NCBI GenBank assembly: GCA_964584905.1
Contig: CAZPCC010000273.1
Location: forward strand, 1 to 35,711
Source of the DNA: JALZIF01 sp964584905
Lineage (GTDB): Bacteria > Gemmatimonadota > Gemmatimonadetes > Gemmatimonadales > Gemmatimonadaceae
Direction: 5' to 3'
DNA length: 35,711 nt
Shown piece by piece: positions 8,837-16,633 of this stretch. The notes under the pieces are model-generated. The model was not told where the DNA came from, did no database searches, and saw nothing but the letters and a program-made list of their open reading frames with translations. How positions within the stretch are numbered: position 1 is the first letter of the stretch; each line of letters begins with the position of its first letter. A program made the position numbers and the translations under genes.

Positions 8837-9964
8837 TCAGGTCACGGGCACCGCGGCAAAGTACCGCCGCCTGGCCCATAGCGACACGTAGACCAGGCCG
8901 ACGAGCACGGGTACCTCGATGAGCGGACCGATCACCGCCGCGAGTGCCTCGCCGGAGCCGATCCCGAACGTCGCGATCGCAACCGCAATCGCCAGCTCGA
9001 AGTTGTTTCCAGCCGCGGTAAACGAGAGCGACGCCGTCTCCGGATAGCCGAACCCCAGACGCTTGGAGATTGCGAATGCCAGGCCGAACATGATGAAAAA
9101 GTAGAGCACCATTGGCACCGCGATACGCAGCACGTCGAACGGGAGATGGAGAATACGGTCGCCCTGCATAGCGAACATGAGCACGATCGTGTACAGCAGC
9201 CCGACCAGCGCCGTTGGACCGAAGCGCGGCATGAACGTCTCCGTGTACCACACTTCGCCCCGCCGGGCCACGAGCAGCCGCCGGGTGAGGTATCCCGCGA
9301 GCAGGGGAATGCCGAGAAAGATCAGCACGCTCTTGGCGATCGACCACATAGAGACGTTTACCACGGCGGTCTCGGCTCCGAACCATGTCGGTACCTCGGT
9401 AAGGAAAAGCCAGCCGAGGAACGAGTAGGTGATTATCTGGAAGACCGAATTGAGCGCCACCAGCACGGCAGCGATCTCGTTGGATCCGCGGGCGAGCGAA
9501 TTCCAGATCAGCACCATTGCAATGCATCGCGCCAGCCCGATCAGGACTAGTCCGTTGCGATAGTGCGGCAGGTCGGGCAGAAACGCCCAGGCCAGAGCGA
9601 ACATTACGACCGGCCCCAGTACCCAATTGAGAAAGAGCGAGGTCCCGATGAGACGTGTGTTGGCGATGTGCCCGCCGATGCTCTCATAACGCACCTTCGC
9701 GAGCACGGGATACATCATCCAGAGCAATCCGATCCCGATCGGAACAGAGACGCCGGCGACCTGGACCCGGTCGAGAATGGCTCCGAGGTTGGGCATCGCG
9801 CGGCCGAGGAGCAGACCGATGGCCATCGCCACGAAGATCCAGAGCGGGAGGTATCGGTCGAGCGTGGAAAGCCGGCGGACGACCGAGACGGCGGAGACAT
9901 CCTCGTCCGCGAATTCAGTCTCCGGGGCACATCCCGGCTCGGCCACGGCGTGAGTGGGGCCCAT
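8837..9964 (-). CDS. acr3: Arsenite efflux permease, ACR3 family
   Basis: 375 residues with about ten hydrophobic helices, the ACR3 (BART superfamily) topology. It exports arsenite from the cytoplasm. Family marks include RLSTLDRYLPLWIFVAMAIG at the start of the membrane domain, the LWMMYPVLAKVRYE segment, the conserved essential Cys in GLARCIAM (Cys147), and the late Glu in GPLIEVPVL. About 33 hydrophilic residues precede the first helix, slightly more than usual, and include one Cys (Cys12). It is the last gene of an arsR-phosphoesterase-acr3 operon, starting 48 nt after the phosphoesterase stop. The ribosome site is weak. Regulation is probably by arsenite release of ArsR from the operator at 11207-11230. 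Confidence 0.93.
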   Translation of the reverse strand: MGPTHAVAEPGCAPETEFADEDVSAVSVVRRLSTLDRYLPLWIFVAMAIGLLLGRAMPNLGAILDRVQVAGVSVPIGIGLLWMMYPVLAKVRYESIGGHIANTRLIGTSLFLNWVLGPVVMFALAWAFLPDLPHYRNGLVLIGLARCIAMVLIWNSLARGSNEIAAVLVALNSVFQIITYSFLGWLFLTEVPTWFGAETAVVNVSMWSIAKSVLIFLGIPLLAGYLTRRLLVARRGEVWYTETFMPRFGPTALVGLLYTIVLMFAMQGDRILHLPFDVLRIAVPMVLYFFIMFGLAFAISKRLGFGYPETASLSFTAAGNNFELAIAVAIATFGIGSGEALAAVIGPLIEVPVLVGLVYVSLWARRRYFAAVPVT

Positions 9965-10012
9965 CGTATCGATGGGGGCGTCAGGCGGCGGATCTGGACA
10001 TGTACTGGTCCC

Positions 10013-10795
10013 TCACTGGCCGCCCGCACCACTAGCCGTCGTCTCCGCCAACCTTCCACCGGTTCTGAGGTATTCCGCAAACTCGTTCGGCAGTTCGCTC
10101 TTGTTTATCGCGTTCGCAGTGGTACCAATGTCGTACTCGACGCGAACGAACTCGACCCCGGTCAGTGCGTCGGCGAAATCGATGAGTGCATAGCCGGCGC
10201 GCCAATCACCGTCCTTGGGCCTGCCTACGGAGCCAGTATTCACGTAATGCACGCCGGCGACTGTCCGGTGCCACGGTATATGAGTATGCCCGAAGCAGAC
10301 GACATCGCCGGCCCGTGCGCTCACCGCTCGCCCCATCTTTTCGAGGAACTCGTCGGAGCGGTCAGCGTGTACGTATACGGTGTTGAGCACCTGGTTCCCG
10401 TGAAGCAGCGTAACGGTCGGACCGGCGCAGTGTCCGCCTAACGGTCGGATGTCGATCCGGAACGGAAGACTGCCAAGGAACCGCTTGACCTCGTCGTTCG
10501 TGTTCCTCGAGGTCCACTGATAACTCAGGTGCGAGAGATCCTCCTGCTGCTTGTCCTCGTACTTGCACCCACAATGCTTGTAGCCGGCGGCGACAGTGGA
10601 ATCGTAGTTTCCCGCTATGCCCGGTATCCCGCGCGCGCGAAGAAGCTCCACGGTTTCGTTAGGAAACGGTCCGTACCCCACCAGGTCGCCGAGGTGGTAG
10701 GTCGCCGCCACGTCGTTCCGCTCGGAGATGTTCCCGAGCACGGACTCGAGCGCCGGCAGGTTCGCATGGATGTCCGAGATCAACGCGTAGCGCAT
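10013..10795 (-). CDS. Calcineurin-like metallophosphoesterase within the ars operon
   Basis: 260 residues of the YfcE/MJ0936-like metallophosphoesterase family. The metal-site motifs appear in order: DxH (Asp8, His10), GDLVGYGP (Asp37), GNYD (Asn63), LLHGN (132-134) and GHTH (169-172). The open frame begins with a TTG one codon earlier, but the ATG at 10795 is better placed after a GAGG site. It sits between arsR and acr3 with gaps of 34 and 48 nt, so it should be arsenic-induced. Its substrate is unknown; it could act on organic phosphates or nucleotides, possibly arsenylated analogues (inference). A short CGC motif (Cys75, Cys77) follows the third metal motif. Confidence 0.88.
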   Translation of the reverse strand: MRYALISDIHANLPALESVLGNISERNDVAATYHLGDLVGYGPFPNETVELLRARGIPGIAGNYDSTVAAGYKHCGCKYEDKQQEDLSHLSYQWTSRNTNDEVKRFLGSLPFRIDIRPLGGHCAGPTVTLLHGNQVLNTVYVHADRSDEFLEKMGRAVSARAGDVVCFGHTHIPWHRTVAGVHYVNTGSVGRPKDGDWRAGYALIDFADALTGVEFVRVEYDIGTTANAINKSELPNEFAEYLRTGGRLAETTASGAGGQ

Positions 10796-10829
10796 CAAGA
10801 GCCTCGCTGCGAAGGCTTCGCCATGGTGT

Positions 10830-11210
10830 TCAACACGGATCGGTCTCGCGTGCGCTTGCGCGCTGCTCAGCCTTCACCCGCTCACGATCGAGCGAGCGAA
10901 TGCCGCGGAAACACGAGCGCACGCACGCGATCAGATTCCGGTGGACAGGATCAACGGGCTCGGCCAGGCGGTAGTGAGCGAACTTCCAGTCGCGCGTCAC
11001 CGCGACGAGTCCTGCCGCGCGAAGCGCTGCCAGATGGCGCGATACCGTAGGCTGAGGAAGGTCTAGTATCTCGACGATGTCGCAGACGCAGAGATCACCG
11101 GCGGCAAGCAGGCTCATGATGCGGAGCCGTGTCGGGTCGGCGAACGCCTTGAACAGCGTGTCGAGATCCTCCACCGTTGGACTCGGAGGGCGCGCAGTGG
11201 TTGCTGTCAT
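10830..11210 (-). CDS. arsR: ArsR family arsenite-responsive repressor
   Basis: 126 residues, normal for ArsR/SmtB. The winged helix is clear: ADPTRLRIMSLL, then the metal-binding helix DLCVCDIVEIL with Cys41 and Cys43, then the recognition helix LPQPTVSRHLAALRAAGLV. The CVC pair matches the arsenite site of E. coli ArsR (ELCVCDL), so As(III) or Sb(III) is the likely inducer; Cys100 or Cys126 could supply a third thiol. The open frame extends to 11354, but the ATG at 11210 fits the family N-terminus. That ATG lies only about 7 nt after the predicted transcription start, so translation may be leaderless. It is the first gene of the ars operon. Confidence 0.93.
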   Translation of the reverse strand: MTATTARPPSPTVEDLDTLFKAFADPTRLRIMSLLAAGDLCVCDIVEILDLPQPTVSRHLAALRAAGLVAVTRDWKFAHYRLAEPVDPVHRNLIACVRSCFRGIRSLDRERVKAEQRASARETDPC

Positions 11211-11230
11211 ATATGGTTTTGCGAATATGA
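11207..11230 (-). promoter_or_regulatory. ArsR operator (inverted repeat)
   Basis: TCATAT (11207-11212) and ATATGA (11225-11230) form a perfect 6-bp inverted repeat around 12 nt, the size and AT-rich form of known ArsR sites. It overlaps the -10 box and the arsR start codon, ideal for repression. Confidence 0.75.
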
Positions 11231-11252
11231 CGGCGGAACTGTACCTTGTCAA
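11224..11252 (-). promoter_or_regulatory. Sigma-70-type promoter of the ars operon
   Basis: On the minus strand TTGACA (11252-11247, perfect -35) is followed after exactly 17 nt by CATATT (11229-11224, -10). The expected start is near 11217, about 7 nt before the arsR ATG, leaving no room for a ribosome site. Confidence 0.75.
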
Positions 11253-11372
11253 CGCCATCGTGGGGCGATCGGGGAGCGCTACGACGCTCGAGGCGTTGGC
11301 CTGTGTCCAGTGCCGGCCGCGGCGAATCCGGGTCGTGGACCACGAAGAATCCATGGACCAACGAGGAAGCGA

Positions 11373-12260
11373 ATGACGTCACGCTGCATCGTCGTAGGAG
11401 TGGACCTTACCGAACCATCCGTCATCGCCGCGCGCTGGACCGTGGCGCATCTGGGCGATGAAAGTGAAATCATTCTCGCACACGCTATCTGTGTTCCGGA
11501 GCCGCCGCGCTTTCTGCGCGGGCTGTATACTCCCACCCAGCCGTTGATCGAAGATGCGAAGCGTGGAGCGGAATCCCGGCTTCGCGAACTGATTTCTTCA
11601 TTGGGTGTGAATCGCGTCAGGCACGATATCCGTGTCGGTCGGCCGGATGAAGTAGTTATCGCAATCGCGCGTGAGGTCCGGGCGGAGCTCGTAGTCATCG
11701 GTCCACACGGAGAACGGCCCGGTATCTGGAAGCTGCTGGGCGGCACGGCGGAGCGCGTAACGCATCAGTCACCATCGTCGGTGCTGCTCGCTCGGGCGCT
11801 TCCGGCCGGCCCGGCTCGAACGGTACTCGTTGCGCTCGATGAATCGGAGATCACGCCGGCGGTTCTCGACTGGGCGGCCCGGATTGCGAGTAGCCCGAAT
11901 GCGAGCGTAGTAGTCATGCATGTCGTGAATCCCTTGCTCAGCGGAGCGGTCGCAGTCAACGCGGGGAGCATCGAACGGCGCCGTGCCGAAGACCAGCTCC
12001 GTGAGGGGTCGGAGAGGTGGCTCAGGGAGCGGATTGCCGGGACCAGGCTGGAGGGAGCGGTCACCGAGGTCGCGTTCGGCGATCCGGGATTCGAGATTCT
12101 CTCGGCCGTCGAACGGTTCGGTGCCGACTTGGTGGTGGTCGGTCGCAATTCTCCCGGACGCGGTCGCGCCGTGGGGCTGGGCGGCACCACCGCCTTCCTG
12201 TTGCGCAGTGGGAGCGGACCTGTGCTACTGGTGGGGTCTCCCGGCGCCGCCGGAGGATAG
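11373..12260 (+). CDS. Tandem universal stress protein (two UspA domains)
   Basis: 295 residues made of two UspA domains, about 1-145 and 150-293. Each ends with the ATP-binding glycine pattern of the ATP-binding Usp class: GPHGERPGIWKLLGGTAERV in the first, and GRNSPGRGRAVGLGGTTAFLL in the second. Such proteins bind ATP and support survival under stress or low oxygen; the exact function is unknown. The ATG at 11373 follows GAGGAAGCG and starts with SRCIVVGVDL, the usual first beta strand, so the longer open frame from 11310 is rejected. It is divergent from arsR with 162 nt between them. The acyl-CoA synthetase gene follows 39 nt later and is probably co-transcribed, a pairing often seen in hypoxia or starvation loci. 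Confidence 0.92.
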   Translation: MTSRCIVVGVDLTEPSVIAARWTVAHLGDESEIILAHAICVPEPPRFLRGLYTPTQPLIEDAKRGAESRLRELISSLGVNRVRHDIRVGRPDEVVIAIAREVRAELVVIGPHGERPGIWKLLGGTAERVTHQSPSSVLLARALPAGPARTVLVALDESEITPAVLDWAARIASSPNASVVVMHVVNPLLSGAVAVNAGSIERRRAEDQLREGSERWLRERIAGTRLEGAVTEVAFGDPGFEILSAVERFGADLVVVGRNSPGRGRAVGLGGTTAFLLRSGSGPVLLVGSPGAAGG

Positions 12261-12299
12261 CGGCGGAATCGGCGCCCGGGTTCGGCTAGCTTTCGAGCC

Positions 12300-14396
12300 A
12301 TGCTCGACATGATCATGAAGCCGCGCTCGATCGCCGTCGTCGGTGCCTCGCGATCTCCGAACACGCTCGGCCACCAGATACTCGTGAACATCGTTCGTCA
12401 CGGTTTCACGGGTCCCGTCTTCCCGGTCAATCCAAAGGCAACATCGGTCAACTCGGTCAGAGCGGTGCCTTCAGTTGAAGCCATCGGCGAGCCGGTGGAC
12501 CTGGCAGTGATCGTCGTGCCCAGGGAAGGGGTGGCCGACGTGGCCGAAGAGTGCGGCACGGCCGGGGTGCGTGGGCTCGTGGTGATTTCCGCCGGATTCC
12601 GGGAGGTGGGCGGCGAGGGGATTCCGAGAGAGCTGGCGCTGATGGAGATAGTCAGGCGCCACCGGATGCGGATGGTGGGGCCTAACTGCATGGGAGTCAT
12701 CAACACCGAACCGGCGTTCTCGATGAATGCGACCTTCGCACCGGGAATGCCGCCGGCTGGGACGGTAGCGTTCGTCTCGCAATCGGGGGCGCTCGGGGTG
12801 AGCGTGCTGGACTACGCATCCGAGTACGGCATTGGGATTGCGCAATTCGTGTCCGTCGGAAACAAGCCTGACGTGAGCGGCAATGATTTCCTGCTGCAGT
12901 GGGAGAACGACCCCGCGGTATCGACCATTCTCATGTACATGGAGAACTTCGGCAATCCACGCAAATTTCTCGAGATCGCCTCGCGGGTCACGAAACGAAA
13001 GCCGATCATTGCCCTAAAGTCCGGGCGGTCCACATCCGGTGCCAGAGCCGCGGCGTCGCACACGGGAGCGCTTTCCGCAAGTGATGCGACGGTAGATGCG
13101 ATGCTGTCCCAGGCCGGCGTGCTTCGCGCGCGCTCGATGGAAGAGTTGTTCGACATCTCGATGGCGTTCGGCGAGCAGGCGCTGCCTCGCTCCCGGCGGA
13201 CGGCGGTGATCACCAACGCCGGCGGCCCGGGCATTCTCATAGCCGACGCGCTCGAAGCGCACGGGATCGAGGTCCCCGAGCTCGATCGCACTACGACGGC
13301 GACGCTTGCACCGCTCCTGCCTGGCGAGGCATCGCTGCGCAACCCGCTGGACATGATCGCCGCGGCCAAGCCACCGTCGTATCGCGCGGCACTGGGCGCA
13401 GTGCTCGATGATCCGGGAATTCATGCCGCGGTGGCGATCTTCGTGCCCCCGTTAGGTATCCGCCAGGAAGACGTCGCCGAAGCCATCGTCGCGGCAGCCC
13501 GTGAGCACCCGCAGAAACCGGTGCTCGCCGTACTCATGGGGCGCGAAGGGCTCCCCGCCGGACGCGCCGAACTGCGCGCCGCCGGAATCCCGGCGTACAT
13601 CTTCCCCGAATCCGCCGCCCGGGCGCTGGCGGCGCTGAACACCTACCGCGAGTGGATCGATCGGCCTGTCCTCCCCTGGGTACCACTGCCGGTCGATACT
13701 GCCCGGGCGCGGGCGATCATCGAGATTGCGCGCGCCGAGTCACGACACAAGCTGGGCGAGCTCGAGGCGCTCGAACTGTTCGACGCGTACGGGATTCCCA
13801 CAGCACCGGCGCGACTCGCGACGAGCGCCGAGGACGCCTGTCGAATAGCCGAAGAGTTGGGCTTCCCGGTCGTTCTCAAGATCGTGTCGCCCGACATCGT
13901 GCATAAGAGCGACGCAGGGGGAATCGTGACCGGGGTCGATGACGCTGCAGAGGCGAAGACAGCGTACGCCCGGATAATTGCCAGCGTACGCGACACGGCA
14001 CCTGCCGCCACGGTATCGGGCATACTGGTGCAGCGGATGGTACGCGGCGGACGCGAGTTGATCGCCGGAATGACGCGCGACCGCCTCTTCGGTGCACTCG
14101 TTATGTTTGGTCTCGGTGGAATCTACGTGGAAGCGCTGCAGGACGTCGTCTTCCGCATTGCGCCGTTCGGCGACCGTGAGGCGCGCGACATGATCGGCCA
14201 GATTCGCGGCGCCGCCATGCTCGGAGCCGTGCGCGGCCAGAAAGCGGTCGACGTCGACGCGATCGTCTCGGTGCTGCGACGCATCTCCCAGCTAGCCGAG
14301 GACTTTCCGGAAATCGCGGAGCTGGACGTGAACCCGTTGCTCTCGTTCGCCGACTGGGCGGTGGCTGTGGATGCGAGGGTGATGCTGGCGGATTGA
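12300..14396 (+). CDS. ADP-forming acetate/acyl-CoA ligase, fused alpha and beta subunits
   Basis: 698 residues. The domain order is that of fused ADP-forming acyl-CoA synthetases: CoA-binding Rossmann domain (1-125, SIAVVGAS), succinyl-CoA-ligase-like domains (about 140-450, FVSQSGALG and the phosphohistidine loop ASHTGALSASD with His254), then an ATP-grasp domain (about 480-698, FPVVLKIVSPDIVHKSDAGG). It converts acyl-CoA, ADP and phosphate to acid, CoA and ATP, or the reverse, in the cytoplasm. There is no GNAT domain, so it is not a Pat-type lysine acetyltransferase. Start at 12300 or the ATG three codons later; neither has a strong ribosome site. With the Usp gene 39 nt upstream, a role in ATP generation during energy limitation is plausible. 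Confidence 0.92.
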   Translation: MLDMIMKPRSIAVVGASRSPNTLGHQILVNIVRHGFTGPVFPVNPKATSVNSVRAVPSVEAIGEPVDLAVIVVPREGVADVAEECGTAGVRGLVVISAGFREVGGEGIPRELALMEIVRRHRMRMVGPNCMGVINTEPAFSMNATFAPGMPPAGTVAFVSQSGALGVSVLDYASEYGIGIAQFVSVGNKPDVSGNDFLLQWENDPAVSTILMYMENFGNPRKFLEIASRVTKRKPIIALKSGRSTSGARAAASHTGALSASDATVDAMLSQAGVLRARSMEELFDISMAFGEQALPRSRRTAVITNAGGPGILIADALEAHGIEVPELDRTTTATLAPLLPGEASLRNPLDMIAAAKPPSYRAALGAVLDDPGIHAAVAIFVPPLGIRQEDVAEAIVAAAREHPQKPVLAVLMGREGLPAGRAELRAAGIPAYIFPESAARALAALNTYREWIDRPVLPWVPLPVDTARARAIIEIARAESRHKLGELEALELFDAYGIPTAPARLATSAEDACRIAEELGFPVVLKIVSPDIVHKSDAGGIVTGVDDAAEAKTAYARIIASVRDTAPAATVSGILVQRMVRGGRELIAGMTRDRLFGALVMFGLGGIYVEALQDVVFRIAPFGDREARDMIGQIRGAAMLGAVRGQKAVDVDAIVSVLRRISQLAEDFPEIAELDVNPLLSFADWAVAVDARVMLAD

Positions 14397-14494
14397 CGTG
14401 CGCCGGCCGTCCGCGACGCTGGTGCCTACGCATACGCATCGCCGTTCGAGCGGTCAGCCCCTACCAGCGCAGACCGCCCTCGGATCGAGCCACT

Positions 14495-14968
14495 TCAGCG
14501 CAACGGTTCTTGCTTCGGTGGCGCTACCGCCGCTACAGCCGGGTCCACCGCCACACTGTCGCCCACGCCGGCGGCCGGGGACACCGTGACGACACATCCG
14601 CCTGCGCGCTCGAGCACCCCCGCTGGAACGCTCGCCTCAAAGGCATAACGGCCGTTGTGATAGGAGTGGGTGCTCCACAGCCGGCTCGGAGTCATCCGCT
14701 GATCGTCCGGCGACGGTTCCCCTGGAGCCAACTCGACTCTCACATCGGCCGGCAGAAGGCCGCCAAGGTCAACATCCGCGCGAACGTTCGCCGCATGCTC
14801 GTCGGGACGATCCGCCGCCGCATGCTCGCCGGGATGATCCGCGAGCTGCGTCTCGACATTGTCGATATGGACGTGCGGCCAGTCCTCGAGGAGCCGATTC
14901 TCCACGGGAGGCTGCGACAGGCGGACCGATGGTCCCGCCGTGTCCGGTAGTGCATCGAGAACGCGCAT
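14495..14968 (-). CDS. Short protein resembling the C-terminal region of alpha-glucan phosphorylase
   Basis: 157 residues. The ATG at 14968 has an excellent AAGGAG site with a 6-nt spacer; the ATG six bases earlier would abut that site, so 14968 is the start. The middle and end (DVRVELAPGEPSPDDQRMTPSRLWS, read in two pieces, then GRYAFEASVP and GCVVTVSP) look like the beta-rich C-terminal region of bacterial alpha-glucan phosphorylases of the DUF3417/GlgP type. No phosphorylase catalytic domain or pyridoxal site exists here. Residues about 44-61 contain a doubled 9-residue motif. It may be a stand-alone carbohydrate-binding or regulatory domain, or a relic that kept a translation start. The resemblance is from memory and only moderate. 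Confidence 0.55.
   Translation of the reverse strand: MRVLDALPDTAGPSVRLSQPPVENRLLEDWPHVHIDNVETQLADHPGEHAAADRPDEHAANVRADVDLGGLLPADVRVELAPGEPSPDDQRMTPSRLWSTHSYHNGRYAFEASVPAGVLERAGGCVVTVSPAAGVGDSVAVDPAVAAVAPPKQEPLR
14789..14841. repeat. Tandem 27-bp repeat, two copies
   Basis: Two 26-base units (14789-14814 and 14816-14841) with only two mismatches are spaced by 27 bp, an in-frame nine-codon duplication inside the short glucan-phosphorylase-like gene. It encodes the paired motifs HPGEHAAAD and RPDEHAAN. Confidence 0.8.
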
Positions 14969-15257
14969 GGTCATCTCCTTGGAATTCAGCGCCGACCGAG
15001 CCTGCGCCCAACGTCCAAGCTAACAACCGGGCAAGAGTTGGTCTGTCGGGCGATTCGCGACTGCCGCCTGAGGGTAACGCCGACAGCGCGCTGCCGAGCC
15101 TGCCAAGTTAGGCGGCACGCTTCCGGGCGCGCCACCGGGTCGGTGAATCCCCTACAGATGACGCGAACCTGTCCCTACAGACTAAGTGACGCGCCGGCCG
15201 CAAATTGAAAGCTGGGAGTTGAGTATCGACCGCATTCCTTTTCACGAGGACACGACC
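14969..15257. promoter_or_regulatory. Divergent intergenic region upstream of the USP-DUF5335 gene
   Basis: This stretch of 289 bases lies between divergent genes. It carries the ribosome site AAGGAG (14975-14980, minus) of the short gene. Nearer the plus gene it carries a direct repeat: CCCTACAGA at 15150-15158 and 15173-15181, each followed by TGACGCG (15159-15165 and 15187-15193). The 23-bp spacing is about two helical turns and could mark paired regulator sites. No clear sigma-70 promoter was found. Confidence 0.4.
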
Positions 15258-16586
15258 ATGCCGACCACTATCACTTCTCCAATCGGTGGCGCGGTGGAAA
15301 CCAATCCCGCGACATCCGACCTCGCGAACTTCGTGAAGACCGGCCCACTCCTGGTCGCGACCGATGGATCAGAGTCGGCCGATGCGGCGTTCGTCGCGGC
15401 ACGCTTGCTCGCACAACGGAGTGGTGCATCTGTCGAGGTCCTCACGGTACTGGGGCCGCAAACGCTTGTCGCACCGGCAGCGTTTCCTGCCGTCCAGACG
15501 CTCGACTCGGACAGTCTGCGGATGGACGCGCTCGGGGAAGGCGCGCGACGCCAGCTTCACACTCTCGTCGGCGACAATACGGGATGGAAAGTCGAGATGC
15601 GGTACGGTGACCCGGCAACGATGATCTACCGTTCCGCGCGCGCTCTTCAAGCCGAGCTGATACTCACCGGGCTGAGCAAGCATGGCGTGCTGGACCGGAT
15701 TTTCGGGGAGGAGACCAATATTCACATCGCTCAGGTCACCGATACCCCGACTATGGCGGTCGCCGCGGGGACCGCTCGCCTGCCGCGAAGCGTCCTCATT
15801 GCCATCGATCCCGGTTCGCCCGCGCTACCGGACACGAGCGCGATTCGCGCGCTGCTGTCCGAGGTCGAGACTGTCTATCTCGTGAACGTGCAGCCGCGCT
15901 CACCCGATGTGCTCGACCTCACGCCCGCCCCATGGGACCGCACCTACGAGGAAGGCCTAACGGAGAGCGTCGAGCGAGTGACAGCCTCACTCGATTTGCC
16001 GGCGGGCGTGGTGCGAAATCTGACCGTGGTGCTCGGAAACCCTGCCAAGCAGATTCTGCACGTCGCAGCGGAGACGCACGCGGAGTTGCTGATAGTGGCG
16101 CAGCGGCGCCCCGGAGTTCTTTTCGGACGCATGCGCGGTGGGCTCGCGACGCAGCTGTTGCGAGGATCGACCTGCTCGGTGCTCGTCATCCCGCAGCCGA
16201 AAGCGCCGCGTGCAACCGAATTTGGCGTGGGCGCGCCCACCAGGTCGATGCACACCGCTACTCTGACCGACCGCACGCAGTGGTCGAACCGACTCGCCGA
16301 GTTCTCCGTGCGCAACACGGGGCGGCCTGCCGCGCTCGAGATCCATGACACGCAGCTTGGCGCACAAGCACAGGTAACCGACTTTCCCTTCCTCGGAGCC
16401 GACTACGATCGGACCGACGATCGGGTGGTCATCATGCTCGGCGATCCTTCGGGAAGTACTTCGCACCTCACCCATTCCATTGCCTTGCCAAACTCGCTCG
16501 ACATCGCCGAGGACGGTGATGGCAAGGTGTTGGCCTTGCGCGTAGGGAATGAGGGTGGGCAGGCGCTACTCACATTCCTGGCCTGA
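15258..16586 (+). CDS. Universal stress protein with C-terminal DUF5335 domain (USP-USP-DUF5335)
   Basis: 442 residues. Domains: Usp 1 at about 29-170 (PLLVATDGSESAD), Usp 2 at about 176-313 (VLIAIDPGS; ending RGSTCSVLVIPQP), and a DUF5335-like domain at about 340-442 (QWSNRLAEFS through GQALLTFLA). Usp 1 and 2 lack a tidy ATP-binding glycine pattern (GLSKHGVLDRIFGEET in Usp 1), so ATP binding is uncertain. The open frame begins at 15186, but the ATG at 15258 is preferred because the duplicate gene downstream starts with the same MPTT residues. The role of DUF5335 is unknown. It lies in a stress island with an acyl-CoA synthetase and Hsp20. Confidence 0.85.
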   Translation: MPTTITSPIGGAVETNPATSDLANFVKTGPLLVATDGSESADAAFVAARLLAQRSGASVEVLTVLGPQTLVAPAAFPAVQTLDSDSLRMDALGEGARRQLHTLVGDNTGWKVEMRYGDPATMIYRSARALQAELILTGLSKHGVLDRIFGEETNIHIAQVTDTPTMAVAAGTARLPRSVLIAIDPGSPALPDTSAIRALLSEVETVYLVNVQPRSPDVLDLTPAPWDRTYEEGLTESVERVTASLDLPAGVVRNLTVVLGNPAKQILHVAAETHAELLIVAQRRPGVLFGRMRGGLATQLLRGSTCSVLVIPQPKAPRATEFGVGAPTRSMHTATLTDRTQWSNRLAEFSVRNTGRPAALEIHDTQLGAQAQVTDFPFLGADYDRTDDRVVIMLGDPSGSTSHLTHSIALPNSLDIAEDGDGKVLALRVGNEGGQALLTFLA

Positions 16587-16633
16587 CGAAGACGGAATCA
16601 AGTATCGACACCATTTTTCACTGGGGCCCCATC

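Noticed and set aside
12300..14396. Pat-type protein lysine acetyltransferase
   Set aside because: The protein ends with the ATP-grasp domain and has no GNAT domain, so it is a plain acyl-CoA ligase.
14417..14469. Inverted repeat CGCTGGT/ACCAGCG as a terminator after the acyl-CoA ligase
   Set aside because: Only 7 bp pair, across a loop of about 39 nt, and there is no T-tract.
14393..14950. 185-residue plus-strand frame opposite the glucan-phosphorylase-like gene
   Set aside because: Arg-rich shadow of the minus-strand gene, which has a strong ribosome site and family-like residues.
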